The notes under the pieces are model-generated. The model made no database searches. It was not told where the DNA came from and saw only the letters and a program-made list of their open reading frames with translations. This document shows positions 36,375 to 45,497 of a stretch of 64,000 bases of DNA, in pieces. Location: NCBI GenBank assembly GCA_900095095.1, contig FMBT01000305.1:434001-498000 (forward strand), read 5' to 3'. The position numbers and the translations under genes are program-made. The DNA comes from Fragilariopsis cylindrus CCMP1102. Lineage: Eukaryota; Bacillariophyta; Bacillariophyceae; Bacillariales; Bacillariaceae. How positions within the stretch are numbered: position 1 is the stretch's first letter; the number at the start of each line of letters is the position of its first letter.

Positions 36375-37506
36375 GTTTGAGTTTGAGTTGATACATTAAC
36401 ATATTATTAAAGTTCGTACGTACCGTAGTGAACTTTTTACGTACTTCCATTTCCTTACCTTTTTGGTCTATAAGTTATCACGATTATATACCAGTCATAT
36501 GTTAGTTCGTAATGCATCATAATATAAGAGAATCACTACTTGTGGCAAATTGTTCATTAAGTTCGAAAAGATGATTTATCTTTGAAATTAGAATGATGGT
36601 TTTCATTCGCTTTTTCCTATTTCACAGTATGACGATGGAAAAATTGTTCCAGGATGAGTGTTGTTTGACAGCCCCTTGTCTTTCATTGTTTCGTACATCC
36701 TCAGTGATACATATTATAATACTTCTTGCTCTTTGTTTTGAATGGAATGTTTGATGTTGATTGAGAGACTATCTACTAGATAGATAGCTAGTGAGTCAGC
36801 CAGATACTGATAGTCTGGTCTGATGTAGAAACTTATGCAATTTTTAGTTTGGTTTTAGATAGTAGTATGGACTAATTGACAGCAGAAGTTCTACCCAGTA
36901 TTAGAGTAATATTGCTATGCTGAAGGAAAGACTACTGTACAATCTTTTATCTTAGGTTGCAATGTGCGTAGTTAGAAGGTTAGTTTTTATGTTTTTATGT
37001 TTTTATGCATTCCAGTTGTTTCTAGGGTCACGGGTTCGATTCGGTAATCAGATTATATTTTTGTATTTTTCTGTTCAAAATTTTTTAATACTTTTTATCA
37101 GGCGCGATAGTTGTGCATTCCAGTTGTATAAGGTCACGGGTTCGATTCGGCAATGCATGGGATTATTATTTTGTTACTCAATTTTTTTACAGTTTTTATC
37201 GGGCGCGCTTTCTTGCATGCGATGTGATGATGTCGACGATTTGATTTTTTGATGGATTAGAGGATGATGCATCTTCTTTTGAATTTGCTGCTTTACTTTG
37301 TAATCATTATTTTCTCAACTCTCATATCTTGCTTGTCTACTAGTATTGATTTGTCTTTGTTTATGACGACGGAAATAACAACTTGAAACTTCAAAAAGCG
37401 AACACACGCTCACGCACACTCTTTCACATTTTTTCTTCTTCAATAGAATGGTAGTATATCGACGAAATCCTTCGTGAGAGCAATACAACTGAGAAAATAC
37501 CGCATA
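36375..37506. other. Gap with tRNA-like tandem repeats
   Basis: About 1.1 kb between two plus-strand genes. The first part should be the 3' UTR of the lipoyl gene. The centre (37007-37207) holds two tRNA-like repeats listed separately. The last 100 bases lead into the acyltransferase start. No protein gene is recognised. Confidence 0.5.
37007..37207 (+). repeat. Two tandem copies of a tRNA-like (B-box) repeat, period about 108 bp
   Basis: Copy 1 starts at 37007 and copy 2 at 37115. Each runs GCATTCCAGTTGT, then GGTCACGGGTTCGATTCGG, then an AT-rich stretch, and ends TTTTTATC-GGCGCG. GGTTCGATTC fits the RNA polymerase III B-box consensus, and GGTCACGGGTTCGATTC looks like the variable loop and T-arm start of a tRNA. 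The 3' T-stem is not preserved and no A-box is clear, so these are not working tRNA genes. A tRNA-derived SINE fragment or a decayed tRNA duplicate fits best. Confidence 0.65.
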
Positions 37507-39459
37507 ATGAATGGTCGTAACAGTAATAATAATGGAAATTCGAATTCGAATTCGAATCAGAATGAGAATCAACATCGTCAATCAACAAGGACAACTCGAT
37601 TTGCTGATACAGATGGTATGATGATGTTTCAACAGCAACAACAAGCAAATAATAATAATAATAATAATAATTTCGACAATGATGAAAATGGAAGCAGTGA
37701 TCCTTTTTTTGATTGGATAATAGATTTTATTTTTGGATTAGTTGCAATTTTTATATCATTTGGATTATGGACTGTTGTTATATTATTATATATAATTGTT
37801 CGTCCATTTTCAATTACAGTTTATCGTAGACTAGCCAATCAAATTGGACTCGGTAGTTACTTAGAAGCAATATCATTGTTGTTGCCAAATACAAGAATTT
37901 GTTTAACAGGTGATTCGGACGTACCATCACCAGTGGGTACATCAATTCTGGTATCGAATCATGTAATGGATGCTGATTGGTATAGTTTATTAATGCTTGG
38001 ACGATGTGTTGGTCTACGAGGAAGTATTAAAGTATTTTTAAGAAATGAAATTTTTCATCTTAATAAACACAATAACAACAATAATAATAACAATAGTAAT
38101 CATGGTAGTAATAACCTTCATAGTAATAATAATAATAACAATAATAGAGGAGACTCGTCATCATCAGTATCATCGCCGTCTTCGGCATCAAATAATACAT
38201 CATCACCAATACGAAAAACTAATTGTTCGACGGCAGCAGCATTAACGACAGCAGCAACGACAACAGATAGTTGTAATAATACAAGTAACATCCGGAGGAA
38301 ACCACCATCTCAAGATTTAGCATTAGCTGCAAAGTTTTTTCATTCGTTTCTTGATTTTCCTTTAATTGATGAAGAAGATTATGTTTCAGATAGAGAAAGT
38401 TTATTTAAATTGTTACGATCATTTACTGCTACTGCACGTACCGACAACAACAACAACAACAACAACAACACACGAAGTACACGTACTCGTACAACACGTG
38501 ATAATAATCATACTCATAATGATCGTGGTGATGATAATGGTGATGGAACTGCTGCACCTGTTCATTTTCTATTATTCCCAGAAGGTTGGTCGTTATATAA
38601 TGGTGAAAATAGGAATGCAGTATTAGCACGAAGTAATGATTTTGCAAAAAGAGAAGGTAGACCACAATTGAAACATTTGTTGTTGCCAAGAACAACTGGA
38701 TTTAATGCTAGTATAAGTAGCTTACGTGAATCAAGTCCGATCATATATGATGTAACAATTGCATATAAAGGCTACAGGGGATCTGTTCCACCACAAAATG
38801 ATAAAGTTGATGGTTTATCATTATTATCACTATGGAATACATTACGTCGCCAATATCCAAATGAGATACATATACGTATTAAACGCTACAGTATGGAAGA
38901 AGTCCTACAAGATTCATCATGGCTTGATAAGAAATGGGCAGAAAAAGATCGAATGTTACAATATTTTTCAAGACATAATAATTTTCCAACAGATAACAGA
39001 GGATTTTGTCGTCATCAAATTTTTGATACAAGGTATCAGTCAATGGAAACATCAATTATGTCATTTATGAGACTTGTTCTGTTGCCATGTTCATTACCAA
39101 TATTATTGTTTTTATCAATACCAATCATATGGACAACATTTGTTGCGTGGATACTATATAAGGGTTATCAATACGTATTCTTGCTTGATGAATTAAATCC
39201 TAATGAGAACAATCATGACAGCAGCAACAAAAACAACAACAAATTGTCGAGTAGGAAACATCGTCATCGTAATAATCAGTTATCAACATCGTTGTCGAAT
39301 GATTTAAGTGATGTCTTTGATCATAATGCGACTGATACTCCGGGTAGCACCTCCTCACAGGCTGGTACACCATTTATTCCTGCTACGCCTTTTGCGTCAC
39401 CGCAAGTATCGAATTGGCATGATATGTTACTTAATAACATACGTGGTGGTGAAAAATAA
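37507..39459 (+). CDS. Lysophospholipid acyltransferase (AGPAT/LCLAT-like) with low-complexity insertions
   Basis: Single exon, 650 residues. After an Asn/Gln-rich N-terminus and a membrane helix (FGLVAIFISFGLWTVVILLY), the LPLAT signature appears: SNHVMDADW (the NHx4D catalytic motif, residue ~151), then FLLFPEGWSLYN (the FPEG motif, ~355), NDFAKREGRP, LLLPRTTGFNASI and YDVTIAYKGY. These blocks and their order fit the AGPAT3-5/lysocardiolipin acyltransferase group, which adds an acyl chain to lysophospholipids at the ER or mitochondrial membrane. Two helices lie near the C-terminus (LVLLPCSLPILLFLSIPIIW). About 140 residues of Asn/Ser/Thr-rich sequence are inserted between NHx4D and FPEG, far more than usual. 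The frame is intact despite these runs. The substrate is not predictable from sequence. Confidence 0.85.
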   Translation: MNGRNSNNNGNSNSNSNQNENQHRQSTRTTRFADTDGMMMFQQQQQANNNNNNNNFDNDENGSSDPFFDWIIDFIFGLVAIFISFGLWTVVILLYIIVRPFSITVYRRLANQIGLGSYLEAISLLLPNTRICLTGDSDVPSPVGTSILVSNHVMDADWYSLLMLGRCVGLRGSIKVFLRNEIFHLNKHNNNNNNNNSNHGSNNLHSNNNNNNNRGDSSSSVSSPSSASNNTSSPIRKTNCSTAAALTTAATTTDSCNNTSNIRRKPPSQDLALAAKFFHSFLDFPLIDEEDYVSDRESLFKLLRSFTATARTDNNNNNNNNTRSTRTRTTRDNNHTHNDRGDDNGDGTAAPVHFLLFPEGWSLYNGENRNAVLARSNDFAKREGRPQLKHLLLPRTTGFNASISSLRESSPIIYDVTIAYKGYRGSVPPQNDKVDGLSLLSLWNTLRRQYPNEIHIRIKRYSMEEVLQDSSWLDKKWAEKDRMLQYFSRHNNFPTDNRGFCRHQIFDTRYQSMETSIMSFMRLVLLPCSLPILLFLSIPIIWTTFVAWILYKGYQYVFLLDELNPNENNHDSSNKNNNKLSSRKHRHRNNQLSTSLSNDLSDVFDHNATDTPGSTSSQAGTPFIPATPFASPQVSNWHDMLLNNIRGGEK

Positions 39460-39763
39460 ATAAATAAAATTGAATGTATGCATGTATGTAAAGATAACAA
39501 TAATCCATTAATTAGTAGCAATTATCTCTATGTATAGTATAGTATAGTATAGTATAGTATAAATAGAATAATGTTGACATTTGAAGACTTGAACCCCACT
39601 TTAGTCCGCCTTGCTACTTTAGCTACGTCGGCACTCCCATAACGACTTAACACGGCGAGACACGTCAAATTATTCTACAACTTATATAGAGAGCAAAATA
39701 TAAGAAGACAAGAAGGTAAATTGAATATTGAATTTCATTTCAATTCATATATCAATTCATATT
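39460..39763. other. Convergent 3' gap, acyltransferase / epimerase
   Basis: About 300 bases holding both 3' ends, the AGTAT microsatellite, and a short tRNA-like stretch on the minus strand (39583-39640) that is too short to be a tRNA. Confidence 0.45.
39533..39560. repeat. Pentamer microsatellite (AGTAT)n
   Basis: Between five and six copies of AGTAT lie downstream of the acyltransferase stop codon. Confidence 0.9.
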
Positions 39764-40510
39764 TCATACCGTGTCTGTGTCCGACCGTATAGGTGAAATA
39801 TCATCATCAGTCTTACCAAGTCCATACTTTTCTACACTTCTTTGCATGATAGAAATATTATTAGCCATATCTTCTGCCTTGTACACGCCACTACCAGAAA
39901 CGATTAAATTCGCACCAGCTTTTGCAGCCATATCCACAGTTTTTGGTTTCACACCACCATCGACTTCAATATCCATATCTGGATATGCTGCACGTATAGT
40001 CTTTACCTTCTCCATCATTTCTTCAATGAAGGATTGGCCACCCTTTCCAGGATAAACAGTCATGATTAATGCTAAATCAATCTGATCACCATATTTAAGT
40101 AATGCCTCAACGGGTGTATCAGGACTCAAGGTAAGTCCTACTTTCATATTATTTGCCTTAATAAGATCAATTACTTTCTGTGTTATACCACGAGGTTCCG
40201 TCGCTTCATAATGGAATGTATAACATAATAGTCCAGGTTTACTTCCTTGAGCTTTAGCAACTTTTTCAACCCAGTTTTCAGGATGTGTTGTCATCATATG
40301 ACAATCAAAGAATACATCTGGAAGATGTTTTCTTAAACATTCAATAACGTATGGACCGAATGAAATATTTGGTACAAAGTGTCCATCCATCACATCTAAA
40401 TGTAAATATGATGCACCAGCATCTAATGCTCTTTTTCCTTCCTTCGCTAAATCAGCCATGTCACAGTCAAGGACCGATGGACCAATTTGACCTGGACAAC
40501 AGTGATACAT
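39764..40510 (-). CDS. rpe: Ribulose-phosphate 3-epimerase
   Basis: Single exon, 248 residues, a full-length (beta/alpha)8 barrel. The diagnostic motifs are present: GPSVLDCDMADL at the first strand, HLDVMDGHFVPNISFGP (metal-binding His and Asp, catalytic Asp), FDCHMMTTHPENW, LIMTVYPGKGGQSF and IEVDGGVKPKT with the second catalytic Asp, then GANLIVSGSGVY for phosphate binding. It interconverts ribulose-5-phosphate and xylulose-5-phosphate in the pentose phosphate pathway or Calvin cycle. No presequence precedes MYHCCPGQIGPSVL, so this is probably the cytosolic isoform. The stop is next to a convergent acyltransferase gene, and the start faces the U6 gene. Confidence 0.95.
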   Translation of the reverse strand: MYHCCPGQIGPSVLDCDMADLAKEGKRALDAGASYLHLDVMDGHFVPNISFGPYVIECLRKHLPDVFFDCHMMTTHPENWVEKVAKAQGSKPGLLCYTFHYEATEPRGITQKVIDLIKANNMKVGLTLSPDTPVEALLKYGDQIDLALIMTVYPGKGGQSFIEEMMEKVKTIRAAYPDMDIEVDGGVKPKTVDMAAKAGANLIVSGSGVYKAEDMANNISIMQRSVEKYGLGKTDDDISPIRSDTDTV

Positions 40511-40776
40511 GGTTGAGTTCGATTTGTCTATAAGGAATTGGTAATAAGATACGCCAAGTGTTGCTTGTTGTCTGATGCGATTGAGACTCTCGATCTGGTG
40601 GTTGATTGCGAGTGTGATTGATAATAAATTAAATTAAGGATTTAGTACAAAATGTTTGGGTCGCTCTCGACGATGAAATGAGGTACCGTAGATTCAATCT
40701 TCGGTTGTTCTCAACCACACCCTTCGCGCAATTTAAATTTCGCAAGACTCGAGTGAATCGTGTCAATTTTCATAAG

Positions 40777-40785
40777 TTTATATAC
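40777..40785 (+). promoter_or_regulatory. TATA box of the U6 gene
   Basis: TTTATATAC sits about 25-30 bases upstream of the inferred 5' end of U6, the usual place of the TATA element in external RNA polymerase III promoters. Confidence 0.6.
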
Positions 40786-40806
40786 TCTAAATCCGCTTTA
40801 AATCCC

Positions 40807-40916
40807 GCTCGACCTGCGGGTCGAGCATTAAACAAACGCTTTACAATACAGAGAAGATTAGCATGGTTCCTGTGCAAGGTTAACACGCATTATTGAAGAG
40901 AAGCAATCCTTTTTTT
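40807..40916 (+). ncRNA. U6: U6 spliceosomal snRNA
   Basis: The core reads ACAATACAGAGAAGATTAGC, containing the invariant ACAGAGA box that pairs with the 5' splice site and the AGC triad of the spliceosome active site. CATGGTTCCTGTGCAAGG and TTAACACGCA follow, forming the internal stem-loop of U6. The 5' end folds as a strong hairpin (GCTCGACC paired with GGTCGAGC around TGCG), as expected for the U6 5' stem-loop. A run of seven Ts at 40910-40916 ends transcription by RNA polymerase III, and a TATA box lies just upstream. The total length of about 107 nt is normal for U6. It looks like a functional copy. Confidence 0.93.
40910..40916 (+). terminator. RNA polymerase III T-run terminator of U6
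   Basis: Seven consecutive Ts directly after the conserved U6 3' end form the standard pol III stop. Confidence 0.85.
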
Positions 40917-41238
40917 GTATACTTGGACTCTACCTTTATTAGAGTTAGGGTTAAGCATTAAACAACGTTACCCTACCGCCCTCAACGGCGAAATCACAAA
41001 AATTTCAAATTTACGATAGTACCGGTAACGTTTAGTAATAGCCTTAACGACGTACTTGTTCTACACAATAATAGAATTTATGACCCCTGACAATATCATC
41101 GTACTAGTAGTCAGTAATATAAGGAAGGATATCTCACCCTTTTCGTAGTGGTTACTAGTCGTAACGAGTATTTGTTCCAGTGCAATAGCATCGTAGTCAC
41201 ATAATCGAAACAACAACAACAACAACAATAATAATACT
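40917..41238. other. Gap between U6 and the exostosin gene
   Basis: About 320 bases. A GCATTAAACAACG segment near 40955 echoes a segment inside the U6 5' region. The (CAA)n tract before 41239 is the exostosin gene leader. Nothing else is seen. Confidence 0.4.
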
Positions 41239-42862
41239 ATGTTCCCTCGTCCAGGTCTCCTCATTTCGCTAGTCATCTGTTTTGCACTAGCCTTCGTTGG
41301 TTTTCAAAAACAAATTAAAACTTTAATCCCCAGTGATCCAAGAGCTTTGTCATCTACCTCTACATCTTATTTACGGGATGTACTACCAACAGAATCAACA
41401 GCAGTGATAACTTCAGTTTCTCCCGTAATTATCATCACCAAGAATAGTGATGAACTAATAAGTAGTATTAGTATAGAAGATGAATTTGATAGAATCAACA
41501 ACAAGCTTGATATGATACATGATTTATTAGAAGTACAAGTACAAAATCATAAATTTGATAACTTTACCTCGTCAGTAACGCTAGTCGAAAACACGGCAAG
41601 AGAATCTGAACTAATTTTTAATAATGCACAAAATAATAACAATAATAGTCCATCGATGAAACGAGCGTTGGAATGCCTCCGTCAAACAAAACCAGAACTA
41701 CCCGACTTATCGTATCCAACAGATGCGTTTCAACATTTCCAAGAAATTCATCAACGTTTAGACAAATGGGCTCAACATGCAGATCATAAACCACATCATG
41801 CTGCTGATTATGAAGGACCATGGATTGAAAACACATGGATTTCATATTTTCAAAAAGAATTACAGTCAAAAAATAATTCACTTTCTGATGTATTCGGACC
41901 GTACATACCAATATTCATCCCATGGACAGATATATGGGTCAACAGTCGTTACAAGTATCCAAAAGATCTTGTCTTGGAAATTATGAAGGAGGATTTATTA
42001 AGAGAGGATGTCATGTATATAACTGTTAATCAAAATGATGATGGATTTGTTGGACGATGTTCTGAATTTAGTGACCTACAAAGCAAATATCATATTACTG
42101 TATTGAGTGCTGGTGGGTACGGCCATGTTCCAATTCCCTTGTTAAAACAACCAGAACCATCTCTTTCAAAAGTTCCTCCGAGCGAACGAGAACATACCAT
42201 AAGTTATGTTGGAAGTAAGAAAAATGCACCAGAAAATATGCGTCAGATAATGATATCTCAGGGTAATCACTACTACAAAGGAAAGGAATGGAGGAATGTT
42301 ATGGCTCAGTCGAAATTTCAACTTTGTCCACGCGGATTTGGTAGAACCTCGTACCACATACAGGTAAGTAGGTTTATGATTTCTCTATCTTAAGAGTGTA
42401 TGCGTTCGTTCATTTTATCTTCCTTTTCTCTCTCTCTCTCTCTCAACTTATTCGTCTCATTTTTCCCGTATACATCTTCCCTCGTTATTTCTCTGGTCAA
42501 AATAGGAGACACTTCAGATGGGCCTTATCCCAATCCAGGTATACCTAGATCAACCGTGGCTCCCTTACGAGAATTTAATGAAAAACATATCATATTCTGT
42601 AACTGTAGAAAAATTACCAGAATTGGTTCTTGAATTATCGAAGATGTCAGATTCTCAAATATCTAAAACCGAACATGAGATTGAGCAGCTACGCAACGAC
42701 TATTTTTCGTTTGAGGGTGCGATGAAGCAAATTGGGAAATTTATGTTAAGTGTAGATGATACGGATAGTGGTGAATTGGTTTGTCAAGTACTACCTGACA
42801 ACTCAAGAGGATCGGGAGATACGGTTATTAATTCATGTAGTCGCAGAAAAAAGTTGAGATAA
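41239..42862 (+). CDS. Exostosin-family (GT47) glycosyltransferase, type II membrane protein
   Basis: Exons are 41239-42363 and 42506-42862, in phase; 493 residues. A single N-terminal hydrophobic helix (LLISLVICFALAFVGF) acts as a signal anchor, so the catalytic part faces the Golgi lumen. A predicted coiled segment follows, then the exostosin domain: GPYIPIFIPWTDIWVNSRY, VLSAGGYGHVPIPLLKQP, HTISYVGSKKNAPENMRQ, and FQLCPRGFGRTSYHIQETLQ continuing into GLIPIQVYLDQPWLPYEN. The last two blocks are the best conserved part of GT47 enzymes. Such enzymes build cell-wall or matrix polysaccharides from nucleotide sugars; diatoms have many. Donor and acceptor sugars are unknown. Confidence 0.85.
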
Positions 42863-43501
42863 TTATACGGCGAGATCAATTGATGTCAGAATCTACAATT
42901 AGTTTTGCATATTCATTACTAGCATATTCAAGTTCCAACTACAAATAAATACATCATCGTTATTGTTTCGGATGTAGCAAACGTAGTCGGTGTCATGATG
43001 GTACTACCCATCCTTTTCTTTTTAGGGACAATAAAATCAGTTCGACTATTTCTTTGCGTTATTGTCAATTATTATGATCCCTTCCACTGTTGACCACATC
43101 TAACACAGACAGAACAACATCCACGGAAACCATCTTTGCAAACCGGCGTCACTTCTTCACTCTCGGAAATCATTTTGTATGTGTATGTGTTTGAAGGTTT
43201 TGATGCATTGTCGTCATAATCGTCAAAAACAAGACATATTATTGAGTTGTTGCACGCGCCGAAGGCATTTGCTTCCGTTGAATTTCTTTGTATAGGTCTT
43301 CAATTGTACTACGCGTGCGTCACATAGCTAAACCAACCCACTAAGAACTTGGGTAGCGGTGGAGGTACCATTCTTCCTTCAATTGATCAAGTTCGAGCTA
43401 TTGTGGGTCCTATATGGTATATTGTATCGCCATGAATTATAAACGATATAATGTTTGTTTTGCTACATATCTATCTTAGGAATTCATACGTAAAATATAT
43501 A
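42863..43501. other. Convergent 3' gap with a small Cys-rich open frame
   Basis: About 640 bases between convergent stops. It contains a 33-codon Cys-rich open frame on the minus strand (43072-43173), listed as a finding. No other gene is seen. Confidence 0.45.
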
Positions 43502-43875
43502 TTAACTTTTCCTAGATTCTTCAATCATAGTCGTTTTTGCTTTTTCTGATTCCTTTTCTGCTTGAGATAATAAACGTCCTTTTTCAATTTTTTCTTTCCG
43601 TTCACTGTATCGATTCGTTAAATCATCTTTTACTGGGGCCATAACAGCTGTAAATTTTGCAAATTCTTCAGCAACATCAATAACTCTTTCACGGAAACTA
43701 GATTCCTTCATTCGACCGTTATTATCAAATTCTTGCCATGCCTTTGCAATCGATGATTGATTGGTACAACATGGCATACGCATCCAACGTGCTAATAATC
43801 GTAATGCATTCACAGCATTAAAACTTTGACTACCACCATTTACTTGTGCTACACAGCTATAAAATAATATCATTT

Positions 43876-43918
<43 letters not shown>

Positions 43919-45121
43919 TGCGTGTAAAAAAGGAAACAACAACGCATTACAGTATGAGAAGAAGGAAAAAATCTTCGCATTTCTTTTGGTTTGTGATATG
44001 ATACCGCTTACAACAATATGAAACGAACATATTTTCTATACGATACGTACCATGATTTTCCTTGTGTTGGCCTTACAGATCCGGTGTTGAGTGGGATCCA
44101 ATCGATTTGATTTTTAAATGTACCAGTAATTGTTCCGTGCATTTCTGGAGAACTATGATGACGATGACAACAATCCAAAAAGAAGAAGATCACAGATAAG
44201 TTGAAAGTATGAGGCAGAATAGTTTTCAGAACAATTAGAATAGTTTTCAAACAGCGAAAAAAGAAAAAAGCTGTACTTACACCCACATATGACCTGAAGA
44301 TGATAAAATTGGATACGACAAACAAATGTTAGAGCGAGAGAAAGAGATATGAAATGCCTACCGATTTTTTGCATTCATTCATCCATTCATCCAAATAGTA
44401 AACAAAATAAATCAAGTATCTACCGTAGGCGCGTCACGTCACGTCACGTCACGTCACGCAGTAGTACTGTACGCATTGACTGTCTTGATTGACTGAACTT
44501 GAACTTACCATCACTCCAATGCGTAAGTGCTCTCAATTCGACAACTTTTGGTTCATTTTCCAATGCAGGATCACGTACAGGCAATCCTCTTGGGTTATAA
44601 ACTCGTACATCACATCCCAACAGGTCTAATATTCGAGCAAATTCGTAAGCACATTTCTTAGAAAAGCTTTCTGGTCTTAAACTTCCATATAAAACAAGAA
44701 TCTTTGGTGGACGACCAATATCCATTTTTTGGTAGTCAGATTTGGTTACATCTTTGATAATTTCCTTTACCCAACAAGAAGAATCTTTATCTGTATCTTC
44801 ATCTTGCGCCGACGATGACGACGTCCAAACTTCACGATGAGAATGCCAACCACCTGTATAATTTTCAGAATCAGATTCTATAGAGTAACCTGGATGATTT
44901 AATGAGTTATAATTTTCTTTATCAGAACCATCCCATAAGGATGTTGCAAAATTACTTGTTGTGGTACCACTCATCATACTACTACTACGGCGTTCTGGAT
45001 GTATCGCTTGTACAAATAATCGACGTGATGGATTTGATAGCATGCCCGTTATAACGAAAAAAACGAAACTGATTACGGATGCTAATGTAATTATTGTCGT
45101 GTCGCTGTGGCTCGATCGCAT
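43502..45121 (-). CDS. arsH: ArsH-type NADPH-dependent FMN reductase
   Basis: Four exons, 45121-44515, 44293-44281 (13 nt), 44152-44051 and 43856-43502, join in phase to 358 residues. The core is a typical Ars[18 protein letters not shown] (FMN phosphate loop), [70 protein letters not shown] and [16 protein letters not shown]. ArsH proteins are flavoproteins linked to arsenic resistance, oxidising trivalent organoarsenicals in bacteria, and they also reduce quinones. The N-terminal extension has a hydrophobic helix ([16 protein letters not shown]) that could target the ER or plastid or anchor the protein. The C-terminus has a charged helical tail longer than in bacterial forms. The tiny second exon encodes HMW in the conserved DG-HMW-SPEMHG stretch. 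Confidence 0.88.
43878..43920. repeat. (TG)n microsatellite in arsH intron 3
   Basis: About 18 TG repeats with a GCGCGTGCGTG tail. On the coding strand this is an (AC)n run ending about 20 bases before the exon 4 acceptor. Confidence 0.95.
44432..44456. repeat. Five tandem CGTCA units in arsH intron 1
   Basis: Perfect fivefold CGTCA repeat. Each junction makes an ACGTCA/TGACGT half-site of the bZIP/CRE type. It lies inside the first intron of arsH, about 60 bases past the donor. Confidence 0.9.
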
Positions 45122-45497
45122 GAGAGTGACACAGTAAGATTATTATTGAGAGTATTAATGATAATGACAAACATGAAAAGTTGGTTTTTGATTCTTTTGA
45201 ACTTTCACTTTGTTGTGATCGGTATATTGAGAAAAGGGGGAAGTTCCCCTTTTCTTCCTCTTTTTCTTCCCCTTTTGGCTTTGCTGGCGCGAAACTCAAA
45301 TTTATTTAAAAAATAACGGCCACTTTTTCAATCTCACTGACATTTCGATGCAAAGAAAAATGAAATGCTGAAGAATTAATGCAATAACAATAAATAGCTT
45401 TCCTACCGAGTGAATGTACTTAGTATTGTCCTTTTTGAATTTCCTCAGCGACATATTATATCGAAACGGTAGATAGCATAGAAATAGCAGTATCAAT
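45122..45497. promoter_or_regulatory. Divergent promoter region, arsH / TPX2-like gene
   Basis: About 375 bases between head-to-head starts. A GGGGGAAGTTCCCC palindrome sits at 45237-45250. No known factor is assigned to it. Confidence 0.4.

Noticed and set aside
36962-37252. Open frame of 96 codons on the plus strand.
   Set aside because: It runs through the tRNA-like tandem repeats, is hydrophobic by AT bias, and resembles no protein.
39583-39640. tRNA-like stretch on the minus strand with GGGGTTCAAGTC and a D-arm-like TAGCTAAAGTAGCAAGG.
   Set aside because: The spacing between the two boxes leaves no room for an anticodon arm, and no acceptor stem pairs. At most it is a decayed tRNA fragment.
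40940-40960. TTAGAGTTAGGGTTA, a telomere-like motif.
   Set aside because: A single imperfect occurrence, not an array, in the middle of gene-rich DNA.
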